This document shows positions 1 through 8,105 of a stretch of DNA of 64,000 nt, one piece after another. Positions within the stretch are counted from its first letter, which is position 1, and each line of letters begins with the position of its first letter. The notes below the pieces were generated by a model. It was given only the letters and a program-made list of their open reading frames with translations, searched no databases and was not told the DNA's origin. This stretch comes from DATARH01 sp035534855. GTDB lineage: Bacteria; Pseudomonadota; Alphaproteobacteria; ATCC43930; CGMCC-115725. The translations under genes were made by a program, and so were the position numbers. The DNA is taken from positions 26,911 to 90,910 of the forward strand of contig DATLRD010000027.1 of the NCBI GenBank assembly GCA_035534855.1, in the 5' to 3' direction.

Positions 1-349
1 CGGCAGTCAGCCGGGCGATATCGAGCTCGCCGACATCGGCCGGGAAGTCGACCGCACAGATGTTCATCCGCTCGGCCAGCGCCTCGTCGACCAGGTTAAC
101 GACGAACTCGCCGGTCTCGCGGATATTGTTCTCGGTGTCCTTGTAGCCGCCTTCGGCGCCGGTGCCGTTGATACCGAGCACGACGACCGGCGGATCAGAG
201 CTCATCGCGTTGAAGAAGCTGAAGGGCGCGGCATTGACGTTGCCCTGCGCATCGACCGTCGTCGCCAGCGCGATCGGCCGCGGCACGATCGTGCTGATCA
301 TCAGCTTGTAGCCATCCTGGGTCGGCATCTTGGCGAGGTCGAAATGCAT
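1..349 (-). CDS. Flavin reductase-like FMN-binding domain protein (3'-truncated by window edge)
   Basis: The reverse strand encodes a protein beginning MHFDLAKMPTQDGYKLM, with the IVPRPIALATT and NAAPFSFFNAMSSDPP segments typical of the flavin-reductase/DIM6-NTAB (RutF-like) split-barrel family. These proteins bind FMN and either reduce it with NAD(P)H for a partner oxygenase or act in flavin-dependent oxidation. Only about 116 N-terminal residues are present because the gene runs off the left edge. The ATG at 347-349 is the only start that gives the conserved N-terminus. It lies 63 bases downstream of the MFS exporter stop on the same strand, so the two may be co-transcribed. The exact reaction cannot be told from this piece. 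Confidence 0.8.
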   Translation of the reverse strand, partial: MHFDLAKMPTQDGYKLMISTIVPRPIALATTVDAQGNVNAAPFSFFNAMSSDPPVVVLGINGTGAEGGYKDTENNIRETGEFVVNLVDEALAERMNICAVDFPADVGELDIARLTA

Positions 350-412
350 GGTTCGGTTCTCCGCGATTCGATCAGATCGGTGCAGCAAGAGTGCCAGCCG
401 GCCGGCGCGGCC

Positions 413-1915
413 TCAATCCGCCGCCGCCGGGCGGGGTGCGGGGCGCGGTGGGCGCAGCAGCAAAAGCAGCGGAAACGAGGCCAAGGTGACGATCATCATC
501 AGCTTGAAATCGTCGATGTAGGCGACCATCGCCGATTGCCGGGTCACCTCGGCATTGAGCGCCGCCACCCCGATCGGCGTCGTCAGGCTGTAGTGCCCGG
601 CAAGGTACGGCGCGCGAGCCAGCGGGTTGTCCGGGCGCAGCCCCTCGACCAGCCGCGAATGCACGGCCTGAGTGTTTTCAACCAGCTGCGCCACGAGGAT
701 CGGAATGCCGACGCTGCCGCCGAGATTGCGCATCAGCCCGCGAATGGCGGTGCCCTGGGTCAATATGCGGCGCGGCAGGTTCGACAGCGCGATGATGTTG
801 AGCGGCACCGCGGTGCAGCCAAAGCCGAGCCCCTGGATCAGCCCTGACACCACCACCAAGCGGATGTCCATCATCAGCGAGAACGAGGTCATCTGCCAGC
901 ACGCGACCGTAAGCAGGATGAGCCCGGCGCCGAGAATCATCCGCATGTCCACACGGTTGATCAGCCGGGCGACGATAAGCATTCCGATCATCGTGCCGAT
1001 GCCGCGTGAGGCCATCGCCAGGCCGGTCGTCAACACCGGATAGTTCATCAGCTCCTGCAGCATCAGCGGCAATAGAGCCAGCGTGCCGTTCATCGTGATG
1101 CCGATCAGGAAGATCAGCACGGTGCCGGCAATGAAGGGGGTGTTCCTCAAGAGTTCACGGTTTAGAAACGAGCGGTCGGTCGCCGTCGCGGTGTGCACGG
1201 CCAGCAAATAGAGGGCCAGCAGACCGATTGTTGCCTCGATGCAGACCTCGGTCGAGCTGAACCAGTCCTTCAGCTCGCCGCGGTCGAGCATCAATTGCAG
1301 CGCCGCGACCGCAAAGCTCAAGGTCACAAAGCCGAACGGATCAAACGGCTCGCGGTGCGCCGGGCGCGCCTCCCGGATGAACAGCGCGATCCCGATCGCC
1401 GACAGGATGCCGACCGGCAGGTTGATGTAGAACACCCAGCGCCAGTTGAACGAGTCGGTCAGCAAGCCACCTAGCGGCGGGCCGGCGATTGGGCCGAGGA
1501 TCGTGCCGAGGCTGAACACCGCCATTGCCTGGCCGTGCCGCTCGGGCGGATTAATCTGCAGCAGGGTCGCCTGCGACAGCGGCACCAGTGCGGCGCTGCC
1601 CAGCCCCTGCAGCACGCGAAAAAAGACGAGCTGCCCTAGGTTCTGCGCCGCGCCGCACAGCGCCGAGGCGAGCGTGAAGATGATCACCGACCCGAGAAAG
1701 ATGTATTTGATCCCGAAACGCCCGGCGAGCCAGCCGGTCAGCGGCATCGCGATCGCGGTCGACACGATGTACGAGGTCAGGACCCAGGCGACCTGCTCGT
1801 GGTTCGCCGACATGGCGCCCTGAATATGCGCCAGCGCGACGTTGGCAATCGTATTGTCGAGCCCGCGCATGATCACCGACAGCATGATCGAGAAGGTAAT
1901 GGCGGTGCGGTTCAT
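413..1915 (-). CDS. DHA2-family MFS multidrug efflux permease (EmrB/QacA type)
   Basis: A 500-residue inner-membrane protein with the 14-helix layout of DHA2 drug:proton antiporters. Helix 1 carries the family acidic motif (LDNTIANVALAHIQG, residues ~19-33), followed by LTGWLAGRFG and the motif-C-like GPIAGPPLGGLL around residue 140. Such proteins export hydrophobic drugs or other toxic compounds. Gram-negative EmrB proteins usually work with an EmrA membrane-fusion subunit, and none is encoded next to it here. The upstream XRE/MmyB regulator on the same strand (gap 42 bases) is the likely controller. The substrate cannot be predicted. Confidence 0.88.
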   Translation of the reverse strand: MNRTAITFSIMLSVIMRGLDNTIANVALAHIQGAMSANHEQVAWVLTSYIVSTAIAMPLTGWLAGRFGIKYIFLGSVIIFTLASALCGAAQNLGQLVFFRVLQGLGSAALVPLSQATLLQINPPERHGQAMAVFSLGTILGPIAGPPLGGLLTDSFNWRWVFYINLPVGILSAIGIALFIREARPAHREPFDPFGFVTLSFAVAALQLMLDRGELKDWFSSTEVCIEATIGLLALYLLAVHTATATDRSFLNRELLRNTPFIAGTVLIFLIGITMNGTLALLPLMLQELMNYPVLTTGLAMASRGIGTMIGMLIVARLINRVDMRMILGAGLILLTVACWQMTSFSLMMDIRLVVVSGLIQGLGFGCTAVPLNIIALSNLPRRILTQGTAIRGLMRNLGGSVGIPILVAQLVENTQAVHSRLVEGLRPDNPLARAPYLAGHYSLTTPIGVAALNAEVTRQSAMVAYIDDFKLMMIVTLASFPLLLLLRPPRPAPRPAAAD

Positions 1916-1957
1916 CGCTGTCGGTCCGCCACCGCCTCCTCTCGTTTGCCGGTTGGC

Positions 1958-2779
1958 CTATGCGCCGGAGCCATTGTCCCGGGTTTTGACCAGAATCGTC
2001 AATTTGATGTCTGCATGGCCGGCCAGACCAAACGTCACCTGCTGGTAGCGCAGGAACCCGTCGGCCGGATGGTTGAAGGTGCGCTCGCCGCCCTCGCGCC
2101 CAAGAACGCCGTGCTGGTGCCACAGCAGGGCGAATTCCGGGCTGCGCGCAGCGAGGTCGTCGATCAGCACGCGCAATCCCGGGTCGTTGAGGTGTGCGCC
2201 GCAATGCGCGCGGAATTCCGCGACGACCCGGCGGGCGCGCCGCTCCCAGTCGCAGATCAATCCGCGCGCCTCAGGCCCGAGAAAGATAAAGCGCAGCAGG
2301 TTGCACTCGCCCTCCCGGTCGAGCCAGCCGATAAACAGGCGCCCGGCCGCCGCATTCCAGCCGCGCGCATTCCACTCGCGGTCGAGGAGGTAGGCCGGGG
2401 CCGTGATGGCGTCGAGGCAGGCGCGTGGGCCCGGCGGCAATTCGTCGGCCGCGTCCGACTCCGGGTTAGGGTCGCGCTTGCCGGCTAGTTCGAACAGGTA
2501 TTCGCGCTCGGCCCGGTCGAGCCGCAGCGCCCGGGCCAGCCGCGCCAGCGCGGTCGGCGACACCGACACGTCGCGCCCCTGCTCGATCCAAGTGTACCAA
2601 GTGGGGCTGAGCCCGGCGAGTTGCGCCACCTCCTCGCGTCGCAGCCCCGGGGTGCGCCGCCGCACCGCGCCGGCCAGCCCGACCGAGGCCGGCTTAACCC
2701 GCTCGCGCTGCGCCCTGACGAAATCGCCCAGTTCGCGACGGCGGGCGGCGGCATCGGCATTGAACTCGGCATTGAACAT
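1958..2779 (-). CDS. XRE-type transcriptional regulator with MmyB-like sensor domain
   Basis: A 273-residue protein. Residues ~15-75 form an XRE helix-turn-helix (RRTPGLRREEVAQLAGLS followed by WYTWIEQGRDVSVS). Residues ~105-265 match the MmyB-like ligand-binding domain, a PAS-like fold thought to bind fatty acids or similar hydrophobic ligands, with the PAYLLDREWNARGWNAAA and DPGLRVLIDDLAARSPEFALLW signatures. Members of this family usually regulate an adjacent transporter or oxidoreductase gene. Here the DHA2 exporter follows 42 bases downstream and a flavin-reductase-like gene after that, so a ligand-responsive efflux operon is a reasonable inference. The ligand is unknown. Confidence 0.88.
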   Translation of the reverse strand: MFNAEFNADAAARRRELGDFVRAQRERVKPASVGLAGAVRRRTPGLRREEVAQLAGLSPTWYTWIEQGRDVSVSPTALARLARALRLDRAEREYLFELAGKRDPNPESDAADELPPGPRACLDAITAPAYLLDREWNARGWNAAAGRLFIGWLDREGECNLLRFIFLGPEARGLICDWERRARRVVAEFRAHCGAHLNDPGLRVLIDDLAARSPEFALLWHQHGVLGREGGERTFNHPADGFLRYQQVTFGLAGHADIKLTILVKTRDNGSGA

Positions 2780-2893
2780 GGTGCATCAGATACCATGATA
2801 ACTTTACTCCTTAAACCGGTACCATGGCGGTGCTACTGAGTCATGGTCCGCGCGATGGCATGGCGGCTGAGAAGGCGGAACTGCGAGGCGGAA

Positions 2894-2921
2894 TTGACAC
2901 TGCGCCCCCCCGAGACTAGCG
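2894..2921 (+). promoter_or_regulatory. Candidate ffh promoter (weak)
   Basis: TTGACA at 2894-2899 is a perfect -35 hexamer. A poor -10 (TAGCGT, 2916-2921) follows after a 16-base spacer. It lies about 120 bases upstream of ffh and just upstream of the leader hairpins. The poor -10 keeps confidence low. Confidence 0.25.
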
Positions 2922-2971
2922 TCCGCCTGCGGCTTCACTGGAAGTGCGCAAACGGCCCCCGTGTGGGGGCG

Positions 2972-3028
2972 GCCAGTCCGCGAGTTTCGCGCACTGGCTT
3001 TTTGTCATGCGCCGCTGGGCGCGAAACT
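2972..3028 (+). promoter_or_regulatory. ffh leader: terminator-like hairpin overlapping an alternative hairpin
   Basis: Hairpin A pairs GCCAGT (2972-2977) with ACTGGC (2993-2998) and CGCG (2979-2982) with CGCG (2988-2991). It has a five-base loop and is followed directly by TTTTT (2999-3003), which is the form of an intrinsic terminator on the plus strand. Hairpin B is a perfect 10-bp pairing of AGTTTCGCGC (2983-2992) with GCGCGAAACT (3019-3028). B uses the loop and 3' arm of A, so the two cannot form together, and B ends right before the AGAGG ribosome-binding site (3029-3033) of ffh. No plus-strand gene lies upstream, so this looks like a leader attenuator or the end of a short leader transcript. 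Confidence 0.45.
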
Positions 3029-3039
3029 AGAGGCCCGGG

Positions 3040-4431
3040 ATGTTCGAGAGCCTGAGCACCCGTCTCAACGATGTGTTCGACCGGCTGCGCCGGCGCGGCA
3101 CGCTGAGCGAAGACGATGTCGGCGCCGCGTTGCGCGAAATCCGCGTCGCGCTGCTCGAAGCCGATGTCGCGCTGCCGGTGGTGCGCGACTTCGTGGCGGC
3201 GGTGCGCGAGCAGGCAGTCGGCCAGGCAGTGCTCCGCTCGGTGACGCCGGGCCAGATGGTGGTCAAGATCGTCCACGACCACCTCGTCGGCGTGCTGAGC
3301 GGCGGTGAGGCGCCGGGCAGTGGCCCAACAGAAATGCAAGGGGGGCTCGACCTCAACGCGCCGGCACCGGTCGCGGTGATGCTGGTCGGGCTGCAAGGCT
3401 CAGGCAAGACCACGACCGCAGCCAAGATCGCGCTGCGCCTCAAGACCCGCGGGCGCAAAAAGGTACTGATGGCATCGCTCGACGTACAGCGGCCGGCGGC
3501 GCAGGAGCAGCTCGCCCAACTCGGCCGCCAAATCGACGTTGCGACGCTGCCGATCGTGCCCGCCGAGCGCCCGGTCGCGATCACCCACCGCGCGCTGCAG
3601 ACCGCGCGCAGCGAGGGCTACGACGTTGTGCTGCTCGACACCGCCGGGCGGCTGCACGTGAACGAAGAGCTGATGCTCGAGGTCGCGGCGGTGCGCGACG
3701 CGGCGACGCCGCACCAGACGCTGCTTGTCGCCGATTCGATGACCGGCCAGGACGCGGTCAACGTCGCCAAATCGTTTGCCGAGCGGGTCGGGCTGACCGG
3801 CATCGTGCTGACCCGCACCGACGGCGACGCGCGCGGCGGCGCCGCGCTATCGATGCGCGCTATTACCGGCAAGCCGATCGTCTTCATCGGCACCGGCGAA
3901 AAGATCGACGCGCTCGAGCCGTTCCACCCGGACCGGGTCGCCGGCCGCATCCTCGGCATGGGCGATGTCGTCTCGCTGGTCGAGAAGGCAGCCGAGACCG
4001 CCGACAAGGACGAGACCGAGCGACTCGCCGCCAAGTTCGAGCAGGGCCAGTTCGATCTCGACGACCTCGCCGGGCAGCTGCGCCAGCTGCGCCGCATGGG
4101 CGGGATGAACAGCATGCTCGGCATGCTGCCCGGGATCGGCAAGATCAAGCGCCAGATCGACGCCGCCAATCTCGACGAGAAGCTGTTGATCCGCCAGGAG
4201 GCGATCATCTCATCGATGACTCGGCGCGAGCGCAAAAACCCCAAGCTGCTCAACGCCTCGCGCCGGCTGCGCATCGCCGCCGGCTCGGGCACGTCGGTGC
4301 AGGAGATCAACCGGCTCTTGAAGCAGTACCAGGAGATGTCCGGGATGATGAAAAAGATGAAAAAGCTTGGCCAGCGCGGCCTGATGCGGCACGGGCTGTC
4401 GGCCCTGATGCCGGGCGGCATGCGTCATTAG
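3040..4431 (+). CDS. ffh: Signal recognition particle protein Ffh
   Basis: A 463-residue SRP54-type GTPase that binds 4.5S RNA and signal sequences and delivers nascent membrane proteins to FtsY. The N domain (residues ~1-90) is followed by the NG GTPase with P-loop GLQGSGKT at 117-124, then DTAGR and a G4 region TRTDGDARGGAALS. This last motif has Arg where many homologues have Lys. The C-terminal M domain is rich in methionine (MGGMNSMLGMLPG and MSGMMKKMKKLG). Length matches the family. The ATG follows AGAGG by six bases. It heads the ffh-rpsP-rimM-trmD-rplS cluster. The 4.5S RNA gene itself was not found in the window. Confidence 0.98.
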   Translation: MFESLSTRLNDVFDRLRRRGTLSEDDVGAALREIRVALLEADVALPVVRDFVAAVREQAVGQAVLRSVTPGQMVVKIVHDHLVGVLSGGEAPGSGPTEMQGGLDLNAPAPVAVMLVGLQGSGKTTTAAKIALRLKTRGRKKVLMASLDVQRPAAQEQLAQLGRQIDVATLPIVPAERPVAITHRALQTARSEGYDVVLLDTAGRLHVNEELMLEVAAVRDAATPHQTLLVADSMTGQDAVNVAKSFAERVGLTGIVLTRTDGDARGGAALSMRAITGKPIVFIGTGEKIDALEPFHPDRVAGRILGMGDVVSLVEKAAETADKDETERLAAKFEQGQFDLDDLAGQLRQLRRMGGMNSMLGMLPGIGKIKRQIDAANLDEKLLIRQEAIISSMTRRERKNPKLLNASRRLRIAAGSGTSVQEINRLLKQYQEMSGMMKKMKKLGQRGLMRHGLSALMPGGMRH

Positions 4432-4473
4432 TCAGATTTATGACCAGGAAAAACTTTTGCTGAGAGGCTATTG

Positions 4474-4830
4474 ATGTCGTTGAAAATCCGGTTGGCCCGC
4501 GGCGGCGCGAAAAAGCGACCGTTTTACAGCATCGTCGTCGCCGACGCGCGCAGCCCGCGCGATGGGCGCTTTATCGAAAAGCTCGGCACCTACAATCCGA
4601 TGCTGGCGCGCGACCACGCCGACCGCGTGACGCTGAAGACCGAGCGCATCCAGCACTGGCTCGGCGTCGGCGCCCAGCCGACCGATCGGGTGGCGCGCTT
4701 CCTCGGCGATGCGGGGCTGGCCGAAAAGCCGGCGCGGCGCGAGACGCCGGCTAAATCGGCGCCGAAGGCCAAGGCCCAGGCGCGTGCCAAGGAAGCCGCC
4801 GAAGCCGCCGCCGCGGCGCGCGGCGCCTGA
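4474..4830 (+). CDS. rpsP: 30S ribosomal protein S16
   Basis: A 118-residue protein with the S16 signature SLKIRLARGGAKKRPFYSIV at the N-terminus and RFIEKLGTYNP in the middle. S16 assembles early into the 30S body. The C-terminal ~40 residues are a Lys/Ala/Glu-rich tail (PAKSAPKAKAQARAKEAAEA), an extension common in alphaproteobacterial S16. The ATG at 4474 is preferred over the TTG immediately before it, with a GAGAGG ribosome site at 4462-4467. It follows ffh by 42 bases and is probably co-transcribed with it. A palindromic repeat lies between it and rimM. Confidence 0.97.
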   Translation: MSLKIRLARGGAKKRPFYSIVVADARSPRDGRFIEKLGTYNPMLARDHADRVTLKTERIQHWLGVGAQPTDRVARFLGDAGLAEKPARRETPAKSAPKAKAQARAKEAAEAAAAARGA

Positions 4831-4859
4831 CGCCGAGGACTTAGGCTACGCCAATGGTC

Positions 4860-4990
4860 TCCACCCGTCATTCCGAGGAGCGTCAGCGGCGCGAATCTGG
4901 AATCCAACACTCCGCCGCAGCGCCCGTCGAGGCCGCGGCCGAGCTGCTGGATTCCAGATCTGACGCTGCGGGTCATGCCGGAATGGCGGC
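4860..4990. repeat. Dispersed palindromic repeat (family A) between rpsP and rimM
   Basis: Long imperfect inverted repeat. The left arm (about 4864-4903) contains GTCATTCCG, AGCGTCAG and ATCTGGAATCCA. The right arm (about 4946-4990) carries their complements TGGATTCCAGAT, CTGACGCT and CGGAATG. The form (GTCATTCC at the ends and a CTGGAATCCA inner pair) is that of bacterial palindromic repeats scattered between genes. The right end contains the ATG used as the probable rimM start. Confidence 0.75.
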
Positions 4991-5549
4991 TGATCGGGCC
5001 AATCTCTCACGACGCCGCGTCTGCCTCGGCGTCGTCACCGGGGCGCATGGGGTGCGCGGTGCGGTCAAGCTCAAGAGCTTTACCCAGGAGCCAGCCGACA
5101 TCGCGCGCTACGGCCCGCTTGAAGACGAAAGCGGCACGACGCACTACACGGTTCGGCTGGTCGGCAATGCCAAAGGGGTGCTGATCGCCATATTGTCGGG
5201 CATCGCCGATCGCGATCGCGCCGAGGCGCTGCGCGGCGCCCGGCTTTATTTGCCGCGCGATGCGTTGCCGCCGACCGAGGACGACGAATACTACCACGCC
5301 GATCTGATCGGCCTCGCGACGCTAGACACTGAGGGCAACCGGGTTGGCGAGGTGTGTGCGGTACACGATTTCGGCGCCGGTGCCACGCTGGAGGTCACCC
5401 GGCCCGCCGGACAGCCGATCATGGTACCGTTCACCCGCGCGGCGGTGCCGGTCGTTGATTTCGCCGGCGGGCATATCGTGATCGACCCGCCCGAAGGGCT
5501 CGTCGCCGAGCCGCCGGCGCGCCGCGCCCGTGCTAAGGCCCCAGCATGA
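4983..5549 (+). CDS. rimM: Ribosome maturation factor RimM
   Basis: A 188-residue 16S rRNA processing factor that binds S19 and helps mature the 30S head. The N-terminal RimM domain has VCLGVVTGAHGVRGAVKLKS, and the C-terminal PRC-barrel-like part has DDEYYHADLIGLATLDTEG and MVPFTRAAVPVVD. The reading frame is open upstream to 4854, but the extra 43 residues are repeat-derived and unlike RimM, so ATG 4983 is chosen. That ATG sits in the right arm of the palindromic repeat and has no clear Shine-Dalgarno sequence. The stop overlaps the trmD start (ATGA). Confidence 0.95.
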   Translation: MAADRANLSRRRVCLGVVTGAHGVRGAVKLKSFTQEPADIARYGPLEDESGTTHYTVRLVGNAKGVLIAILSGIADRDRAEALRGARLYLPRDALPPTEDDEYYHADLIGLATLDTEGNRVGEVCAVHDFGAGATLEVTRPAGQPIMVPFTRAAVPVVDFAGGHIVIDPPEGLVAEPPARRARAKAPA

Positions 5550-6271
5550 CCTGGACCGCGACCGTGCTGACGATCTTTCCCGAGATGCTGCCCGGGCCGC
5601 TCGGCCATTCGCTGGCCGGCAAGGCGCTGCGCGAGGGGCTGTGGCGGCTCGACACGGTCGATATCCGCAATTTTGCGCGCGACCGGCACCGCTCGGTCGA
5701 CGATGCGCCGTTCGGCGGTGGACCGGGCATGGTGATGCGCCCCGACGTGCTCGACGCGGCGATCGCCGGGTCGGGCGGAATCGGTCCGCTGATCAACCTG
5801 TCGCCGCGCGGCCGGCCGCTCGACCAGCAGCGCGTCCGCGCTCTTGCCGCGCAGCCCGGCGTGACGCTGATCTGCGGCCGGTTCGAAGGTATCGACGAGC
5901 GCCTAATGGAAGCCCGCGCGGTCGAGGAAGTGAGCCTCGGCGATTTCGTGCTATCGGGCGGCGAGCCGGCGGCGATCGCGCTGGTCGACGCCTGCGTGCG
6001 CCTGCTGCCCGGCGTCGTCGGCTGCGCCGACACGCTCGCCGAGGAAAGCTTTGGCGACGATTTGCTCGAATACCCGCATTACACCCGGCCGCAGCACTGG
6101 CAGGGGCGGAACGTTCCCGAGGTACTGGTCTCGGGCGACCACCAGCTCGTCCGCGACTGGCGGCGCCAGATGGCCGAGCGCCTGACCCGCGAGCGTCGCC
6201 CCGACCTGTGGGCGCGCCACATCGCTAATCGACCGGCCGCGCCGGCCTCCGCAAAAGAGGTGACCCAATGA
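5546..6271 (+). CDS. trmD: tRNA (guanine37-N1)-methyltransferase TrmD
   Basis: A 241-residue SPOUT-class enzyme that methylates G37 of tRNAs reading CNN codons, using S-adenosylmethionine and so preventing frameshifts. Recognisable segments are TVLTIFPEMLPGPLGHSLAG at the start, DDAPFGGGPGMVMRPDVL, the trefoil-knot cofactor region LICGRFEGIDERLMEA, and LGDFVLSGGEPAAIALVDA. Length is normal for the family. It overlaps rimM upstream and rplS downstream by 4 bases each, so translation of the three genes is likely coupled. Confidence 0.98.
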   Translation: MTWTATVLTIFPEMLPGPLGHSLAGKALREGLWRLDTVDIRNFARDRHRSVDDAPFGGGPGMVMRPDVLDAAIAGSGGIGPLINLSPRGRPLDQQRVRALAAQPGVTLICGRFEGIDERLMEARAVEEVSLGDFVLSGGEPAAIALVDACVRLLPGVVGCADTLAEESFGDDLLEYPHYTRPQHWQGRNVPEVLVSGDHQLVRDWRRQMAERLTRERRPDLWARHIANRPAAPASAKEVTQ

Positions 6272-6654
6272 ATCTTCTGCAAGAGATCAATGCCGAGCAG
6301 GTGGCGAAGTTCGCCGCCGAGCGTCCCGTGCCGCCATTCCAGCCAGGCGATACCGTGCGCGTCAGCGTCAAGGTGGTCGATGGCGAGCGCGAGCGCATTC
6401 AGGCGTTTGAGGGCGTCTGCATCGCCCGCAAGAATGCCGGGATCAACTCCAATTTCACGCTGCGCAAGATCTCGTACGGCGAAGGCGTCGAGCGCATCTT
6501 TCCGCTCTATTCGCCGCGCATCACCGCGATCGAGGTGATGCGCCGCGGCGCGGTGCGGCGCGCCAAGCTCTATTACCTGCGCGGCCGCACCGGCAAGGCC
6601 GCGCGCATCGCCGAGCGCGACCGCGGCCGCCGCGAGCCCACCGCCGAAACCTGA
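6268..6654 (+). CDS. rplS: 50S ribosomal protein L19
   Basis: A 128-residue L19 located at the 30S-50S interface. The family core is visible as FQPGDTVRVSVKVVDGERER, IQAFEGVCIARKN, SNFTLRKISYGEGVERIFP and AKLYYLRGRTGKAARI. The ATG overlaps the trmD stop. leuC follows only 23 bases later with its own GGGAG site, so the ribosomal cluster may read through into leucine biosynthesis. Confidence 0.98.
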   Translation: MNLLQEINAEQVAKFAAERPVPPFQPGDTVRVSVKVVDGERERIQAFEGVCIARKNAGINSNFTLRKISYGEGVERIFPLYSPRITAIEVMRRGAVRRAKLYYLRGRTGKAARIAERDRGRREPTAET

Positions 6655-6677
6655 GCCTGATCTCCGGGAGAAATGCC

Positions 6678-8093
6678 ATGGCGCAACCGCGCACGCTATT
6701 CGACAAGATCTGGGATGCCCATGTCATCGCACCGCAGGGCGAGGGCACCTACCTGATCTATATCGATCTTCATCTGATACATGAAGTTACGACCCCGCAA
6801 GCCTTTGAAGGGCTTAAGCTTGCCGGCCGCAAGGTGCATCGTCCTGACGCGACGATGGCGGTCGCCGACCACAATATCCCGACCACCGGCCGCAGCGCCG
6901 GCGTCGCCGGCATCGCCGACCCGGATTCAAAGCTGCAGGTCGATACGCTCGAGCGCAACGTTAAGGAATTCGGCGTCCCCTATTTCCCGATCAGTAGTAT
7001 CGACCAGGGGATCGTCCACGTCATCGGACCCGAGCAGGGACTAAGCCAACCCGGTATGACAATCGTGTGCGGCGACAGCCACACCGCGACACACGGCGCG
7101 ATGGGCGCGCTCGCCTTCGGCATCGGCACCTCCGAGGTCGAGCACGTGCTGGCGACGCAGACGCTGATCCAGGCTCCGGCCAAGAACATGCTGATCAACA
7201 TCAACGGCGCACTTGGCACCGGGGTCAGCCCAAAGGATGTGATCCTCGCGATCATCGCCAAGATCGGCACCGCCGGCGGCACCGGGCACGTCTTCGAATA
7301 CGCCGGCAGCACCTTCCGCGACATGTCCATGGAAGGGCGCATGACCGTGTGCAACATGTCGATCGAGGCCGGAGCACGCGCCGGCCTCGTCGCGCCCGAC
7401 GATAAGACCTTTGCCTACCTGATGGGCCGGCCCTACGCGCCGAAGGGCGCGGGGTGGGAGCAGGCGTTGGCCTACTGGAAGACCCTGCCCTCAGACCCCG
7501 GCGCCCCATACGACAAAGAGGCGCATCTCGACGCCGCCGACATCGCGCCTCATGTCACCTGGGGCACAAACCCCGAGCAGGCGGTGCCGATCACCGGTCG
7601 GGTGCCAGACCCGGCGCAGGTCGACGACCCGCTGAAGCGCGCCTTCATGGACCGGGCGCTGCAATACATGCAGCTCAAGCCAAACATGCGGTTACAGGAC
7701 GTGCCGGTGCAGCGCGTCTTTATCGGCTCATGCACCAACAGCCGCATCGAGGATTTGCGCGCCGCCGCGGCGATCGCCAAGGGCCGCAAGGTCGCTGATG
7801 GTGTCGTGGCGCTGGTGGTGCCCGGCTCGGGCCACGTCAAGCACCAGGCCGAGGAAGAGGGTCTCGACCGCGTCTTTCTCGAAGCCGGGTTCGAATGGCG
7901 CGAGGCCGGCTGCTCGATGTGCATGTCGATGAACAACGACAAGGCGATGAACGGCGAGCGGGTCGCCACCACCTCGAACCGCAATTTCGAGGGCCGCCAG
8001 GGCAAGAATGCCAAATCGCACCTGATGGGCCCGGCGATGGCCGCCGCCGCCGCGGTGACCGGCTGCCTAACCGACGTGCGCGATTTGGGCTGA
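6678..8093 (+). CDS. leuC: 3-isopropylmalate dehydratase large subunit
   Basis: A 471-residue aconitase-family subunit. With LeuD it isomerises 2-isopropylmalate to 3-isopropylmalate through a [4Fe-4S] cluster. The cluster cysteines appear in FIGSCTNSR and GCSMCMSMN, together with the VCGDSHTATHGAMGALAFG and FEGRQGKNAKSHLM signatures. The chosen ATG has GGGAG seven bases upstream. A second ATG at 6673 is out of frame. leuD follows after 12 bases. Confidence 0.98.
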   Translation: MAQPRTLFDKIWDAHVIAPQGEGTYLIYIDLHLIHEVTTPQAFEGLKLAGRKVHRPDATMAVADHNIPTTGRSAGVAGIADPDSKLQVDTLERNVKEFGVPYFPISSIDQGIVHVIGPEQGLSQPGMTIVCGDSHTATHGAMGALAFGIGTSEVEHVLATQTLIQAPAKNMLININGALGTGVSPKDVILAIIAKIGTAGGTGHVFEYAGSTFRDMSMEGRMTVCNMSIEAGARAGLVAPDDKTFAYLMGRPYAPKGAGWEQALAYWKTLPSDPGAPYDKEAHLDAADIAPHVTWGTNPEQAVPITGRVPDPAQVDDPLKRAFMDRALQYMQLKPNMRLQDVPVQRVFIGSCTNSRIEDLRAAAAIAKGRKVADGVVALVVPGSGHVKHQAEEEGLDRVFLEAGFEWREAGCSMCMSMNNDKAMNGERVATTSNRNFEGRQGKNAKSHLMGPAMAAAAAVTGCLTDVRDLG

Positions 8094-8105
8094 GAGGAAG
8101 CCGCG

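Noticed and set aside
2843..3039. Possible 4.5S (SRP) RNA gene beside ffh
   Set aside because: The conserved SRP RNA loop core (GGUCAGG...GGAAGG...AGCAG type) is not present; only the leader hairpins are seen.
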